From the NCBI GenBank assembly GCA_023014485.1, contig JAJOZX010000875.1:873501-937500 (forward strand): 64,000 bases of DNA, written 5' to 3'. A program made the translations under genes and the position numbers. This document shows positions 11,324 through 22,916 of this stretch, in pieces (within the stretch, counting starts at the first letter, position 1; the number at the start of each line of letters is the position of its first letter). The notes under the pieces were generated by a model. That model did no database searches. It worked only from the letters and a program-made list of their open reading frames with translations, and was not told the origin of the DNA. Source of the DNA: Bathynomus jamesi. Lineage: Eukaryota > Arthropoda > Malacostraca > Isopoda > Cirolanidae.

Positions 11324-13581
11324 ATGGCTAACAGTAAGCCAATATTAAGAACAGACCTAAGAAAATATTATTCTTTATTGGGAAAGTTAGTGGAAGACAT
11401 ATGCGCAAGAGAAGGAAGCATGCTTCCAACGAATAGTGAAATTCTCAGTCGCTTTTTCTTCTTGAGAAGGGATCAGATGAAAAGCGACAATGTGTCAAAG
11501 GAAGAAAATATTTTGAGAGTATTAGATAACGTAGAAAAGGTGTGGATTATGGCTGGCATACCATCAAAATCCGTTAGAAAGCAGAAAGGACCCAAAAAAT
11601 GTTGTGGGATTTGATAAAAGAGCATGAGAAGTTGGGTAAAAATATAAAGAAGAAATGTTATAAAACCCAAAAACACATTTTGTGTCTCGTTTAGATAACT
11701 TAATATCAACTGAAAATGTATGTAATGAGATCCAAAATGATACATTGAGAACTATACAACAGAAGAATGAGGATCTTCACTTTTTGGAAGATCAGCGAAG
11801 TGCTAGAATATATTCTCTGGGTCCGATCGATAAAGCTTATGTAGCCAAACTGATCAAAAAGACTGCTAGAATAGAAGGTGAAGAACGAAGAAAATTGAAA
11901 GAAAAAGAGCAAAAGGCATTAGAAGAAGAGAGAGACAAACTTGAATCATCTGAAGGCGAGTTAGTGGACTCAAGTAATGGTGAAGATGATTTTACTCCGA
12001 GCCCAGACCCATCAAAACGTCCTAAGTTACTACAGTCAACATTAATATCTAATACAGCTGATCGTTTAGGACTATCATTCGGACAACGCTCGACATTTGC
12101 ATCTGTGGTAGCAGCTGAATGTAGGCTAGATTTAAAAGAAATGTCGTTATCGAAAAGTACTTCTGCGCGAGCTGCAAAGTTGAAGAAAGCTACTGCTGAC
12201 ACTATTAAAGAGTCGTTCAACCCACCTCAATATTGTGTAGTCCACTGGGACAGCAAAATGATACTGAATGTTTCAGGAGGAAAGCAGGATCGATTGGCAA
12301 TACTTATATCGGGAGAGAATGTTGAGAAACTTCTCTTGATACCCGATATCGGTGTCTCAACTGGATCGAGACAAGCTTGTACTGTTTTTAGCACAATCCA
12401 AGAATGGAAATTACAGGATAAGGTTTACGGAATGGTATTCGATATCGATACTACTACATCCAATACTGGCTGGATAAAAGGGGCTTGTAAAGTACTGGAA
12501 GACCCCTTTGGAAAAAAATTATTATGGCTCGCTTGTTGCCACCATATGGCAGAACGAGTTTTGTCAGCAGTGTATCTAAAGGTATTTGGAAAATCTACTT
12601 CAGCCGAAAACGAATCTTTCAAGACCTTCAGAGATGTTATATGGGATAAGCTAGATACTAAGCAACCCTTCAAACAACTGTCTATCAATGACAGACATTT
12701 CAAGGACCTGAAAAAATGCGTCGTAGATTTTATGACAGATTTGCTCAAAGATAACCAGAGCCTTCCCAGGGATGATTACAAAGAGGTAGCTGAAACAACT
12801 ATGCTCGTTTTAGGAGAAATTCCTGCCAGAGGAATACACTGGATCAAGCCAGCAGCTCTCCATCACGCCAGATGGATGGCTGTCATATTGTATACGAATA
12901 AGATGTTAGCATTTTCAGACCAAGCCGGATATGATAATGTTACAATAAAAAAGCTGGAAAGAGTATGCTTGTTTACATCGCTGATCTACTCCAAGTACTG
13001 GCTATCAGTCACCAACCCACTTGAGGCTCCTGAAAATGACCTCCTATACAACGAATTAGTTCATTACAAAAAGATTGACATGGAAGTAGCGGAAGCTGCC
13101 CTCAACACTCTAAAAGGTCATTACTGGTACCTATCTGAAGAACTTTTAACCCTCTCTCTCTCTCTTTGGAGATTTACCTCATAGTGAAAAGGACAAGGTG
13201 GCCAAAAAACTTTCCTCTTTCAATCAACCACCAGAATTCAAACAGGGTAAGCCGATATTTCCCATCCTAAAAGAACGAATTAAAATTCAGCAATTAGTTG
13301 GTCCAAACTCATGGTTTGTATTCAAAGTCCTTGGTTCAACAGGAGATTGGATAAGGACTCCAGCTGTAACGTGGGACAGCAACAATGATTTTCAACGGAT
13401 GAAGAGAATACTCTCTTCAACTAAGGTTGTTAATGACACTGCAGAAAGGGGTATCAAACTTTTACAGGATTTTCATGGCTCATTTAGGGATGAAGGTGAA
13501 TTTCAGGCATTGCTTGAAGTTTTAGAGGAAAACAGGCATGTTTTCCCAAAGTTTTCCAAACAAGGTCTCTTGAATTTGTAA
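11324..13581 (+). pseudogene. Transposase-like gene of element C2, frameshifted
   Basis: Three main open segments (11324-11614, 11682-13184, 13198-13581) read as one product of about 740 residues if frame changes near 11600, 11680 and 13160 are ignored. Visible blocks: a charged coiled-coil-like region (KLKEKEQKALEEERDKLES), HWDSK (first Asp), DTTTSNTG (second Asp), LLWLACCHHMAERVL (C..HH motif), HHARWMAVILY (RW motif) and NDTAERGIKLLQDF (Glu). The order fits a hAT-like RNase-H transposase. The frame change near 13160 lies in a (ct)n run, a typical slippage site. A splice-acceptor-like tttctttcag lies just upstream (about 11260-11270). Confidence 0.75.
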
Positions 13582-14291
13582 TTTCTTTCCATTTATAATT
13601 TCATTTCATTTACAATTTTTCATTATAATTTCAAGAATAGCACTTTGTTTCTATTTGATTAAAATTTTTTGCGTTTGTATTTCATAATAAAAAATAAAAA
13701 AAAACGATGGGGCTTTGCATATTTTTTTAGATTAATAAAAATTTAAGTCTACAGTTGTCTTTTTTTTTTTTTTTTTTTGCAAAATTTATTAATTTTAATC
13801 TACTAAACATGTACAAAGTTGTTCGCACTTTGAATCTCTAAACCAAAAAAGTATTGCTCATTTAAGCCCATCTGCTTTTTTTATTTATATTTTCAAAGCC
13901 CATCGCCGCAGAGCTGCATTGGGATGATGCTCTATCGATGGCGATGATATCCAAAGTATATAATATTTTATTGCAATTCAGATCTTCCAAAGATATAAAA
14001 CAGCAGTATTTTTCTCTTAGAAAATGCATCAAAATGACCAGAGAGATGTAAAAAATTTGATAAATTTAACTCAAAGATTAATAAAAACTATTCAGATTGA
14101 AGCGCATTATTATTCTCTACATTTTGGTAGCAAACTGTTTGAAATACGATGATTAGTAAGGAAACTGACCAAAAATATCTCCAAAAATCACCATTTTTTG
14201 TGTGAATAGGATAATATTGGTCAATTTGTCACAATATAAGAGGTAAGCACCATAACTTTTCAAAAAAGTCAAAAAGTGAGACACCCTACTG

Positions 14292-15419
14292 AGCACACCC
14301 AGTATTCGAAAGGTTTAACACTTAAACACGCTTCCTACATGTCTTAGGAACTATTTCAGTCTTGTTGTACTAAAGAATTGTGGTATACTGTAGATAAGTA
14401 CCACTCGGTACAGAATTTCTTTTGCGCCACCCTGTATATGTTTTGAAGTTATTATGCTTATATATTCAATCGTGCATACTTGTTATACATCGGCCTATTA
14501 ATAGTCCAGGAAGAGATTCTCAAAAGAGGCCTAGAAAATCGAAAACGTAGCACACTCGGAATTCTAAAAGGTTGACTTCATTTTCTGTTAGAAGGATGTC
14601 TTGGTTGAGGGAGGGGGCTATTATAGGCTTTGTACCAAAGAACTGTGGTATCACTAAAACTTTTGCGCGAATTTTTCGTTGCCAGTTTTGTGGTATGCTT
14701 TGTTTTAACTGTCATTGATCCATCATAAACCATCGTATCTTTACCAGATGTAATGCATACAATACAATACAATACAATAATACCATACTAAAACGCAATA
14801 CCAATTGATTATTTTCTCCAAAGAATTTTTTCTTGACAAAATATGTACGTTCACAATTATTTATCATGTGTTACTGTAAATTGTAAGACCAATGTATTTG
14901 ATTATAAATTAATAAAAGTTATTCAGTGTTTTATGAAAATGTTAGTTTGTTTAAATTTGTTAACAATTTGGAAAATGGAAACAAACTTTTCCCTTCGCAT
15001 TTAAAGCTAAAATTTCAATTTAAAGAAGAATCTTCAAAGATGAAATGTATATTTGTCAGAAATTGTAAAGTAAATAAACGATATTCATGCAAATAAATTT
15101 ATTTTTAAGCTTTTGTTTTCATAGCTAGTTGTAGAAATGAAATAATGATAAAATTGTCACAAAAAGGAAGATACACATTTGTTGTATTGATTAAGTATAG
15201 CAATATCATTTTAAGCATCCAAATAATGCATGATTACTAAAGAAAACAAATAAATGTAATTTACCACCAGCATAGTTATCTAAAATAACAAATAATGTCA
15301 AACTTTAGAAAAGTTTATTCAGTCCGTATCTATAACGTGTATAATATTGTTTAATTATTCCTCTGTGAATCAGAATCAATGTCATTAGTAACTCCTTGAA
15401 TATTTCACATAGTTCACCA
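14292..15419. other. Spacer, simple repeats only
   Basis: Contains a short (ATACA)n run near 14756-14778 and a lone mariner-like end (gcgccaccctgta) near 14426. No gene recognised. Confidence 0.4.
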
Positions 15420-15589
15420 GCCATGCAGATACAGGCTTACGTCCATTCAAGATTATTGGTTTGGCACTGATACAAATTGACGCGTTTGTAGGCCCACTTT
15501 TTACATCTGCAGGACGTTTAGTTCCACAAATCCTTTAGGAGCGTGTTCCTTTGACATCACAAGGGAGATAAGTTGCCAGTCATCACACT

Positions 15590-16132
15590 ACCATCCGTGA
15601 CCCTCAGGAGATGGCATGTTCTGCTGTGCCTTCAATGATCTTTTCAAGGTTAACGGCTGAGACTGCAGAGAGTCATCACGTTGATAACGTGTTTTCTGTA
15701 TGTTGTCCTTAAATTGAGTAATCACAGGTTTCTTGCCAAAAACTCCACATGCTTTGATTTTTTGTCGAAAATCTGTTACCTTCAGAGATTTCTGGTTAGA
15801 AGAATGATCAGCCACCACGTGTCTTTTATTATGGTCCAAACTGTCCCTTCTAAAACATTACTAACGTTTAGTGTGTCTCGTTTGTTTTACATCTGTTTCC
15901 TCAAGTATATCATTGTGTCTGCAGCCGTTTGTATGAAGATGTTAGGGGTAATATTTGTAGGAATCACAACACCGTTTGTTTTCAGACTGCAATAACTTCA
16001 AGTGCAAGACTTGTATCCACCTTCTTTGTCATCATAAGAAGCACACTGTCCAATGCGGTTAAGAATGGTGACTACCTGTTTGGAACCCGTAATATTCTTC
16101 ATTGTCAAAGCAAGACTTGTGTGCTTGGGCAT
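15590..16132 (-). pseudogene. Remnant of an uncharacterised repeat-associated ORF
   Basis: On the minus strand an ATG at 16132 opens MPKHTSLALTMKNITGSK and continues VVTILNRIGQCASYDD before the frame breaks. Further down, another open piece (15588-15839) continues the same strand with DFRQKIKACGVFGKKP. From memory, MPKH-type openings occur in uncharacterised multicopy ORFs of invertebrate genomes. I cannot name the family or its function. At least two frame changes make it a pseudogene. Confidence 0.35.
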
Positions 16133-16280
16133 TTTCATTCTCGTGTGTGATGCGATGCATGGCTGTAACAGATGATGGAGATGGATGAATTATTAAAGGA
16201 GTTATGAGGTATTAATTAAACCCTACCCCTTAAATACAATACTCTCATCTGACACCATAGTATGTAATACAAAACCTTGT

Positions 16281-16587
16281 CACTATGCCAAAATTGTTCA
16301 GGATTATCTAAATGGACGTTTTCCAAATCGCTGGATCGGACGCGGAAGCAACAGACCTTGGCCAGCGAGATCACCAGATTTAACCCCTTTAGATTTCTTT
16401 GCATGGGGCTTTATCAATCGCACGTCTACAGACGAAGATTACGAGTCTTGAAAACTTACGTACACGTATACGAACTGCTGCAGATACCATAACACCGCAA
16501 ATGCTCCAGAATGTGTTTAGAAATGCTACGGAACGATTTGAGCTGTGCAGGGATACTGATGGGCGTCACGTCGAATCCTACTCTTAA
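16281..16587 (+). pseudogene. mariner-like transposase fragment, C-terminal
   Basis: Combining two frames gives VQDYLNGRFPNRWIGRG, WPARSPDLTPLDFFAWGF (the RSPDLTPLDFF-WG block that carries the third catalytic acidic residue in this transposase type), ENLRTRIRTAADTITPQML and a C terminus ending CRDTDGRHVES before a stop at about 16585. The N-terminal DNA-binding domain and first two catalytic Asp residues are absent. A frame change occurs near 16400. It is preceded by unassigned sequence and followed by the long TACA/TA microsatellite. Confidence 0.75.
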
Positions 16588-16681
16588 TTATTTAATAAAT
16601 GTTACCACTTTATCATTTTATGATTGAATTCCATACAATTTCCAAGTGCTTCACAAAATAGATCCTGACTTTATGTACACC

Positions 16682-16683
<2 letters not shown>

Positions 16684-16747
<64 letters not shown>

Positions 16748-16753
16748 CATATA

Positions 16754-16789
<36 letters not shown>

Positions 16790-16986
16790 CATACATACAT
16801 ATATATACATACATACATATATATCATACATATATATACATACATACATATACATACATACATATACATACATACATACACATACATACATACATACATA
16901 TATCATATATACATACATACATATATATACATATATACATACATACATATATATATATATTATATATATATATATACACATACATA
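16684..16986. repeat. Long (TA)n / (TACA)n compound microsatellite
   Basis: About 300 bp of alternating TA and TACA/TATACA units. It produces spurious tyrosine/isoleucine/histidine/threonine open frames on both strands. Confidence 0.95.
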
Positions 16987-17551
16987 CAGGGTGTCCGAGA
17001 ATTATCTGTACAATTTTTGGCTGTTATTAAAGTCAACCATGAGTGTAGAAATTCCAGTGTTGTCCCATTTTACAGAGAATCTCATTAAGTTTTTCCTGAT
17101 ACCAAGTTTTGACAATTTTTTTTAGAAATTCCAGTGTGTCCGACATTATCTGTACAATTTCATCTTTTAATAAAATTCTTGATACACACACGTAAAATTC
17201 TTAAACAAGTTATTTAGAATCTGTATTTTCAAAGTTTCTTTTATTAAAGTAACGTTGTTACAAACATTCGATATGTGCACCATTAGTGATTCGCAAAACT
17301 CCAATCGATACTCCAAATGTTGCCATGTACGCTGCAGCATATCCACATCAATTCGCTCAATAGCAGCTGTGATTCTTGCTTTAAATCATCAATGTCTGTC
17401 ACCCGCGTACATTTCTAAAAAACTTGTCAAAACGTGGTATCAGAAAAAACTTAATGAGATTCTCTGTAAAATGGGACAACACTGGAATTTCTACACTTCA
17501 TGGTTGACTTTTAATAACAGCCAAAAATTGTACAGATAATTCTCTGACACC

Positions 17552-17554
<3 letters not shown>
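16987..17554. mobile_element. Tc1/mariner MITE with about 130-bp TIRs
   Basis: The left end cagggtgtccgagaattatc and right end complement (ending gacaccctg) are flanked by TA. Inverted arms of about 130 bp (16987-17120 and 17420-17554) include tgttgtcccattttacagag and its complement. A second, internal end-like copy (cagtgtgtccgacattatc) occurs at about 17131, as if the element arose from a nested or rearranged copy. No transposase motif in the interior. Confidence 0.85.
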
Positions 17555-17608
<54 letters not shown>

Positions 17609-17626
17609 TATATATATACACATATA

Positions 17627-18504
17627 CAGGCCGGATCTAGAAGTTGCGAGGCCCTAGGCAGATCTAGAAATTGCGAGGCCCTAGGCCTATATATATGAAA
17701 ATATGGACTTAATTATCGGCACTATCCAGCAATATTAGAATCCCGCATAGACAGAACTATGCCAGCACTTAAAAAATTAAACCAAACCAAAATAATCACG
17801 CATGGAAATTGTATAAGAAATATAAATAAACCATACAAATAAGTATAAATTATAATATGAATCAAGATTTGTATCGAAAATATAAGACAATGATTTCTAA
17901 GATTTATATAATATATAGGTAATGACTTTCCTTAGTATGCAAACATTTTTCATATGTGATGTATAAGAATGTTGACATTTCATTTTTATAAGCGAGCGAT
18001 CGCTTATCAGGCTAAATATTAATGCTTTAATATTTGGGTTCAGATGCTCCTTGAATATTACAGCAATGCTTTTCTACTTTTCTTCGAGCTAAACTCTTCA
18101 ATTAATTGAGAATAATCTAATGAATTTGTTATATCGTTTTCTGTTTAACTAGCTAATGATTGCAATCTCGCTTGAGACATGGTGGAACGCAAATATGTTT
18201 TAATAAGTTTGAGACGCGAGAAACTTCTTTCAGCCGAAGCAACAGTAACTGGGATGGTTAATACTATTCGAAGTGCAACATAACATTAGGATAAATCTCA
18301 CTTATTTGTTTTTGCACTATATAAACAAGGGCATTCCCGAGATCTGTTTTCTCAGGTATAAACCTGCAAAGTACTTTAAGTTCTTCATAGAGTTCTAATC
18401 ATTATATCACTTGAACAGAACGCGCAAAACGGCTTGAGCGAGGCCCCCTTTGGCGCGAGGCCCTAGGCGATCGCCTAGTTCGCCTATAGCTAAATCCGGG
18501 CCTG
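17627..18504. mobile_element. hAT element, internally deleted (CAGGCC ends)
   Basis: The ends caggccggatctag and ctaaatccgggcctg are imperfect inverted repeats, flanked by TA microsatellite. Subterminal gcgaggccctaggc blocks are duplicated at the left and occur once at the right. A transposase C-terminal remnant lies inside on the minus strand. TA-rich flanks prevent verification of an 8-bp duplication. Confidence 0.75.
18070..18330 (-). pseudogene. hAT transposase C-terminal remnant
   Basis: Changing between frames on the minus strand gives LTIPVTVASAERSFSRLKLI, then YLRSTMSQARLQSL. This is the hAT C-terminal dimerisation block (ASAERSFS-KLIK-LRSTMS) of the type also found in zinc-finger MYM/TTF-containing hAT relatives. 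It is broken by frame changes and a stop, so it is non-functional. Confidence 0.7.
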
Positions 18505-19129
18505 TATATATATATATATTATGAATCGATCAAACAATAGTCTAAAGTAGGAAAGGAAGAATGTGTCGTGTTTCCAAACTGAAGGAAAATAACTTTGTTG
18601 TGAGAAGGCCAAGACTGTTCAGTGTTCAACCAGCTGCCCAAGGAACTACGGAACATGATTTGGTATAGCGGTGGATATCTTCAAAAGACAAGACGCCTAG
18701 CTCAGTTCATGATGGAGCTGTTAATATGTTCAAAGGCAAGTTTTTATTTTATCATTGTTTAAAAAAAAAAAATCAAAAGAAAATCATTTCTGTTGTTGAC
18801 CAATTACTATCAGTATTATTAACCATAGTTATATATAAACAAAATAGCTTTCATAGCTAATGGTATTAAAATGAGAATAATTTTAGTATATGAAGTCGTA
18901 TTTATTTCTCTGAAATGTAAACGTAGGCCTAATTATAAAATTAAATTTAATAAATTAAAATTTTAAATTAAATTTACTATTTTAATTTTTATGACTAGGG
19001 CCTATATTAAAATATTAATGTTACGTAGCCTAACTAAATATTCTAAATATTCTTAAATATCGAAAATTCTCAATAGAATATATAGATTAGATAACTAACT
19101 AAATTGTAACCTTTTCTTTTCTTCAGTAC

Positions 19130-20325
19130 CCAAATGGCAAATATACTAGATCTTGTGGTGAAAGATTCAATTTTCAATCAGCGTTCAGTCATTGACATTT
19201 GTGGAAAAGCTCATCGCATCAGTACACACTTCAATCACTCAAATTTGGGTCACAATGAGCTAAAAAATCTAGTCTGATCAAGGCATTAAACAACCACTGT
19301 TTCCAGTCCAAGATGTTATCACCCGTTGGAACAGCACACACTTACTGTTTGAACGTTTATTTACTTTGAAACGACCAATTCAAATTTACACAGCCAATCA
19401 TGATCTTCCTATCCTAAGTGTGAATAAATGAAACCACCTTGAGAAAATGCTACGTGTGCTGCAACCATTCTATAAGATTACAAAATCTGTGAGCTCTGAG
19501 CTTTGCTCTCTAGGTGATGTTATTCCTCACGTAATTGACTCTGGATCGTTTTCTGTCCAAGCAAAGTAGCGATGCTGGAATTAAAACTACAAAAATAGAA
19601 CTGTGTACTGCCTTACACAAGCGTCTTCTTTCTAGCTCAGGTGGTCTCAATGTGTTGCACGAGAAACTTTATATATAAAGTACAGTTCTGGATCCACGAT
19701 ACAAACTGAAGTATGTGAAAGACCAAAAAATAAAGTTAAAGCTTTTCTTTTAGAAGAAATTCAGATTTTTTTACCAACAAAAAGTGTAAAGGAACATGAA
19801 ACATTATCTAGTGAAGACAGTGAAGGTGATAGGACTTGTTTGAATTTTCGTATTCCAGACGTACTAGCTGCTTCAAACTCAAATTAAAAAAATACTAGTA
19901 GCTACAGAATTTGTCAAGTCCTAAAGGAAGAAATCCACAGATTTCCTCAGCTATTATGAAGAAGATGAAGAAGTGGAGGCTTCAGAGAGATACTTGGCCA
20001 TTGATAAGTTTCAGAATAAAAGACGAAGTGGACCAAACATAACAGACCTAATAAATGAAATAGAAAACTATATGAACACTCCTTCCATTGATAGAGAAAT
20101 GAACCAATTACAGTTCTAGAAAGATAAAACATTGGTACTGTATACCCAAACACTTCTAAATTAGCGCGTCGATATCTTTCTTGTCCTGCTTTATCGATTT
20201 ATTCAGAAAGGTTTTTTTTCAAAGTTGGAAATATATTTGAAGAGAAGCGAACACGGCTACTCCCACGGACTGGTGATAAAGAAATAATAGTTTTTCACAA
20301 GTCACAACCTCCCTCGATTTAACTG
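19130..20325 (+). pseudogene. hAT transposase pseudogene (ZBED-like), C-terminal half
   Basis: Degenerate frames show an RW-type motif (TRWNSTHLLFERL near 19320), KRPIQIYTANHDLPILS, and at the C terminus ARRYLSCPALSIYSERFF, then NIFEEKRTRLLP (near 20163-20270), the hAT dimerisation block. Many stops and frame changes interrupt it. Upstream 18540-18730 may hold a degraded N-terminal zinc-finger region, but I could not show the cysteines. No terminal repeats were found; the flanks are (TA)n. Confidence 0.75.
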
Positions 20326-20444
20326 AATAGTTTTGTATTGTTAATATTTAAGTTCATGTTTAAGTTACATAATCAATAGAGTAAAGATGTATTCTTTTTG
20401 GTTTGATGTGGAAACTATAGTCTGTTATATATATATATATATTT

Positions 20445-20800
20445 ATTCTAAGGAAGAGATTGTAGACACCAGTCGACCAGGGAAATATTCCTGGGGGGAC
20501 ATTAGGCAGGAGACGGAGTGCTGGAACTCCCGTCTCTCCTGTCACTGTCCTCGTTAGCTGATCTTTTTCCGTGTCTTATCTCCCCTGTGAGCAGTCCAGC
20601 ATGCTCTCAAACACACGCTTCTTTCTCTGTTCCACTCCACATATATGCATTTAACGCATTATACAATCTCTTCAAAATTTACAACAAAAAAAGTCGTTAT
20701 GAGCCTTGGAGACCTTTATTTCGGCTCTCCCCTTCTTGCATTTTTGTGGGCCCCTTGGCCCCTCTTTCCTGCAATAATAATAAATGAAAACTAAAGAAAT
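20445..20800 (+). repeat. Dispersed repeat R1, copy 1
   Basis: Contains gattgtagacaccagtcgac, gtgctggaactccc and agcatgctctcaaacacacg, and ends in an (aat)n-like tail (aataataataaatg). The same blocks recur at about 24775-24935 (plus) and 28989-29350 (minus). The GC-rich body and triplet tail resemble the 3' end of a non-LTR element or a SINE-like element, but no promoter box or ORF was recognised. Confidence 0.6.
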
Positions 20801-21780
20801 TTGACAATTACAGCCTATTAATAACAAATTCTTTTAAAACAAATAATAAAGCTTTAATGTCAACTACTTCATGAATAAAGAACGCCATCAATAAATTTTA
20901 GAAGTTCTTTTAATTTAGTATTTAATTCCATGCAGTTAATAAAACCAATTAAATCTCTACACAAACTATCAAACTACGATCGCTAATACTGTATTTATTA
21001 TAAACTTTTCAGAGATTGTAATTTCTTACCTTTTAAACAAAAGACCTTCACTGGACCACGTATAACACTCCGTCAGATTGTCTTAAACAGAAGTCTTTTA
21101 ACCAAAGACTTTAATAAAACTTAACATTTTTTTGAATTTATCAGACGACGGTTCAAACGTTAAAAACTTTCTGTACAAATGCTTTCGCTTACAAGACAGA
21201 CAGCAAAATAAATCCACTTAAATTTGTCTAAACATAACGTTCCTTTCTTGTTACCTTAGCGTAATTATCCTGCTTCAAAAATAGATGAATTATCTATCCG
21301 TTAAATTATCTATCTGTCAGAACAGAGTTAGATTTTTTTCCTCTTAGAGAGATAAGTAATGAAAAATTAGCAAAGTTTTTCTTGAAAAGAATTGCCAATG
21401 TACAGAATATGAATTAAATAGCTTATTGATTAAATGATGTATCTGAAATCTATATATAAGAAAAAAATGTATGAATCCTAAAATGAAGATTTTTGCTTGT
21501 CCTTGATAATAATGATGATAATTAGTAGATAAGCTCATTTCCCTTGCAACTTGGCATTCTGCAGGCAGTCTAGACCACTTTCGGATTGGAGTACGTATCG
21601 ACCAAGCATTATATCATACTTCCTTATTCAATAGAGGTTATTAATAATTACTTTAATAATACTTTCTAATACCTATGAATTTGAGGAATTCCTACATTTG
21701 ATACACGTGTACTCTACAGTACACAAATATACCGAACAAAACTTCAATTCATCCTAAATTCAATTCAATTCATTCCTTTA
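20801..21780. other. AT-rich spacer, nothing recognised
   Basis: No element end, motif or credible open frame seen. Confidence 0.4.
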
Positions 21781-21819
21781 AGCTGCGCATGATATTAATT
21801 TCAAGAGTTGATATAAATC

Positions 21820-22700
21820 TTTTTACCCGGTTTTGAACACTGATAAAATTAATTCTATTGTACAGTTTCCGCCAACGAGATTTCTATTCATTACAAAGAC
21901 CATTTTAACACTTTTAGTAATAACTTCAGTCCCCATCATCGCTATCTTCGTGAAATTGTTTTTATAATGGATAAATGCACATTCTACAATATTTCTTTCT
22001 ATTATATCTCTGTTTTCAAGAAGCGCTTTAGAACTATCCCACTTGATGCTATGATTACATCTATACATATGGTTAAACAAAGCACTGGAATTATTAACTG
22101 TTCTACACGCATATTTATGCTGTTTTACCCGAATATCTAACGTTTTACCCGTTTGGCCTAAATATACTGTTACATTGTGTACATCCAATCGAATACACAC
22201 AACCAACAACATTATCCGGGCTATTCTTTATTAGGCGTGATTTAACAGTATTATTATACTTAAAGACCACATTGATGCCAGGTGCTTTCAGTAAAGTCGG
22301 AAGATATTGAAAATTAACATGGTAAGGTAGGCTAAGGATATTTTTACGCTCAAATTCCTTTACAATTACATTATTATAATACCTATTCTTGGCTTTCCTA
22401 AGACAGTTATCTAAAAATGAAATAGGATAACATAATTTAGTACCAATATTCATGATATTGCATAACTCGGAATCTAAAAATTCAGGACTGACAACTCTCA
22501 ATGCTCTAAGAAACATAGCAGAGAAACTAGAGGATTTAATCGAGGGATGATGGTCAGAATAAAAATGCACATTAGAGCTATTATTAGTAGGCTTGCGATA
22601 GACTTCAAATTTGAACTGATTGGAGCATCTCCAAATATTTAGATCCAGAAAAGAATTTCAATAACAGTGCGGGAATGTATAAAATTGACATCTTGTTAAA
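21820..22700 (-). pseudogene. Penelope-like element: RT C terminus and GIY-YIG endonuclease
   Basis: On the minus strand, reading down from about 22660: a FLDLNIW / FEVYRKPTNNSSNVHFYSDH region (PLE RT motif), FLDNCLRKAKNRYYNNVI (thumb/linker), then VVGCVYSIGCTQCNSI joined by a frame change to VYLGQTGKTLDIRVKQHKY, the core of a GIY-YIG nuclease domain, with SALFNHMYRCNHSIKWD and ENRDIIERNIVECAFI following. The N-terminal RT with its catalytic aspartates is absent (5' truncation). The GIY-YIG frame change is near 22160. PLEs use this RT-GIY-YIG arrangement for target-primed retrotransposition. Confidence 0.85.
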
Positions 22701-22759
22701 ATTCCTTTTGCCTCTCATTAACTCTTGTTAAGTATGTGCTAATTGTTTTGGTTTCCGCT

Positions 22760-22871
22760 ACGTTGTATATATATTTATGGGCATCTTACCTTCTCTCTTC
22801 ATTCCCTGACGAGGTGTAACTCTGCATACACGAAAGGCCTTGGAATCGTTTTTTTTCCCCTTGTGAGTTTG

Positions 22872-22880
<9 letters not shown>
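22760..22880 (+). mobile_element. PLE terminal segment in inverted orientation
   Basis: Contains acgaaaggccttggaatcg and an ordered hammerhead-like motif on the plus strand, opposite to the adjacent PLE coding strand. A related block, in inverted pair form, is at 60713-60860. PLE copies commonly carry an inverted terminal segment at a truncated 5' end, which would explain this arrangement. Confidence 0.55.
22800..22845 (+). ncRNA. Hammerhead-like ribozyme motif (subfamily 2)
   Basis: Stem I attcc (22800-22804) pairs with ggaat (22841-22845). Core ctgacga (22805-22811) fits CUGANGA. After one extra base, stem II gtgta (22813-22817) pairs with tacac (22826-22830). Then come gaaa (22831-22834) and a short palindromic stem III (aggcct, 22834-22839). 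Predicted cleavage is after T22840. The single unpaired base between core and stem II departs from the canonical motif, so activity is unproven. Confidence 0.6.

Positions 22881-22913
<33 letters not shown>

Positions 22914-22916
<3 letters not shown>

Larger units (their letters stand above)
10609..14291 (+). mobile_element. hAT-like DNA transposon C2 (decayed)
   Basis: Inverted ends of about 70 bp: the left from about 10834 (ggtgtgtcacttttggac, aaagttatggcgcttacc), the right ending gagacaccctactg at 14291. An inner inverted block (about 11025-11095 versus 14105-14165) is also shared. The first few bases of the left end lie at 10609-10618, cut off by a later MITE. Flanks agcacagc/agcacacc fit an 8-bp duplication with one mismatch. 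The interior carries a transposase-like gene closely matching that of C1. Confidence 0.75.

Noticed and set aside
16646..17125. 159-codon open frame rich in Tyr/Ile/His/Thr and its minus-strand counterparts
   Set aside because: It is a translation of the (TA)n/(TACA)n microsatellite.
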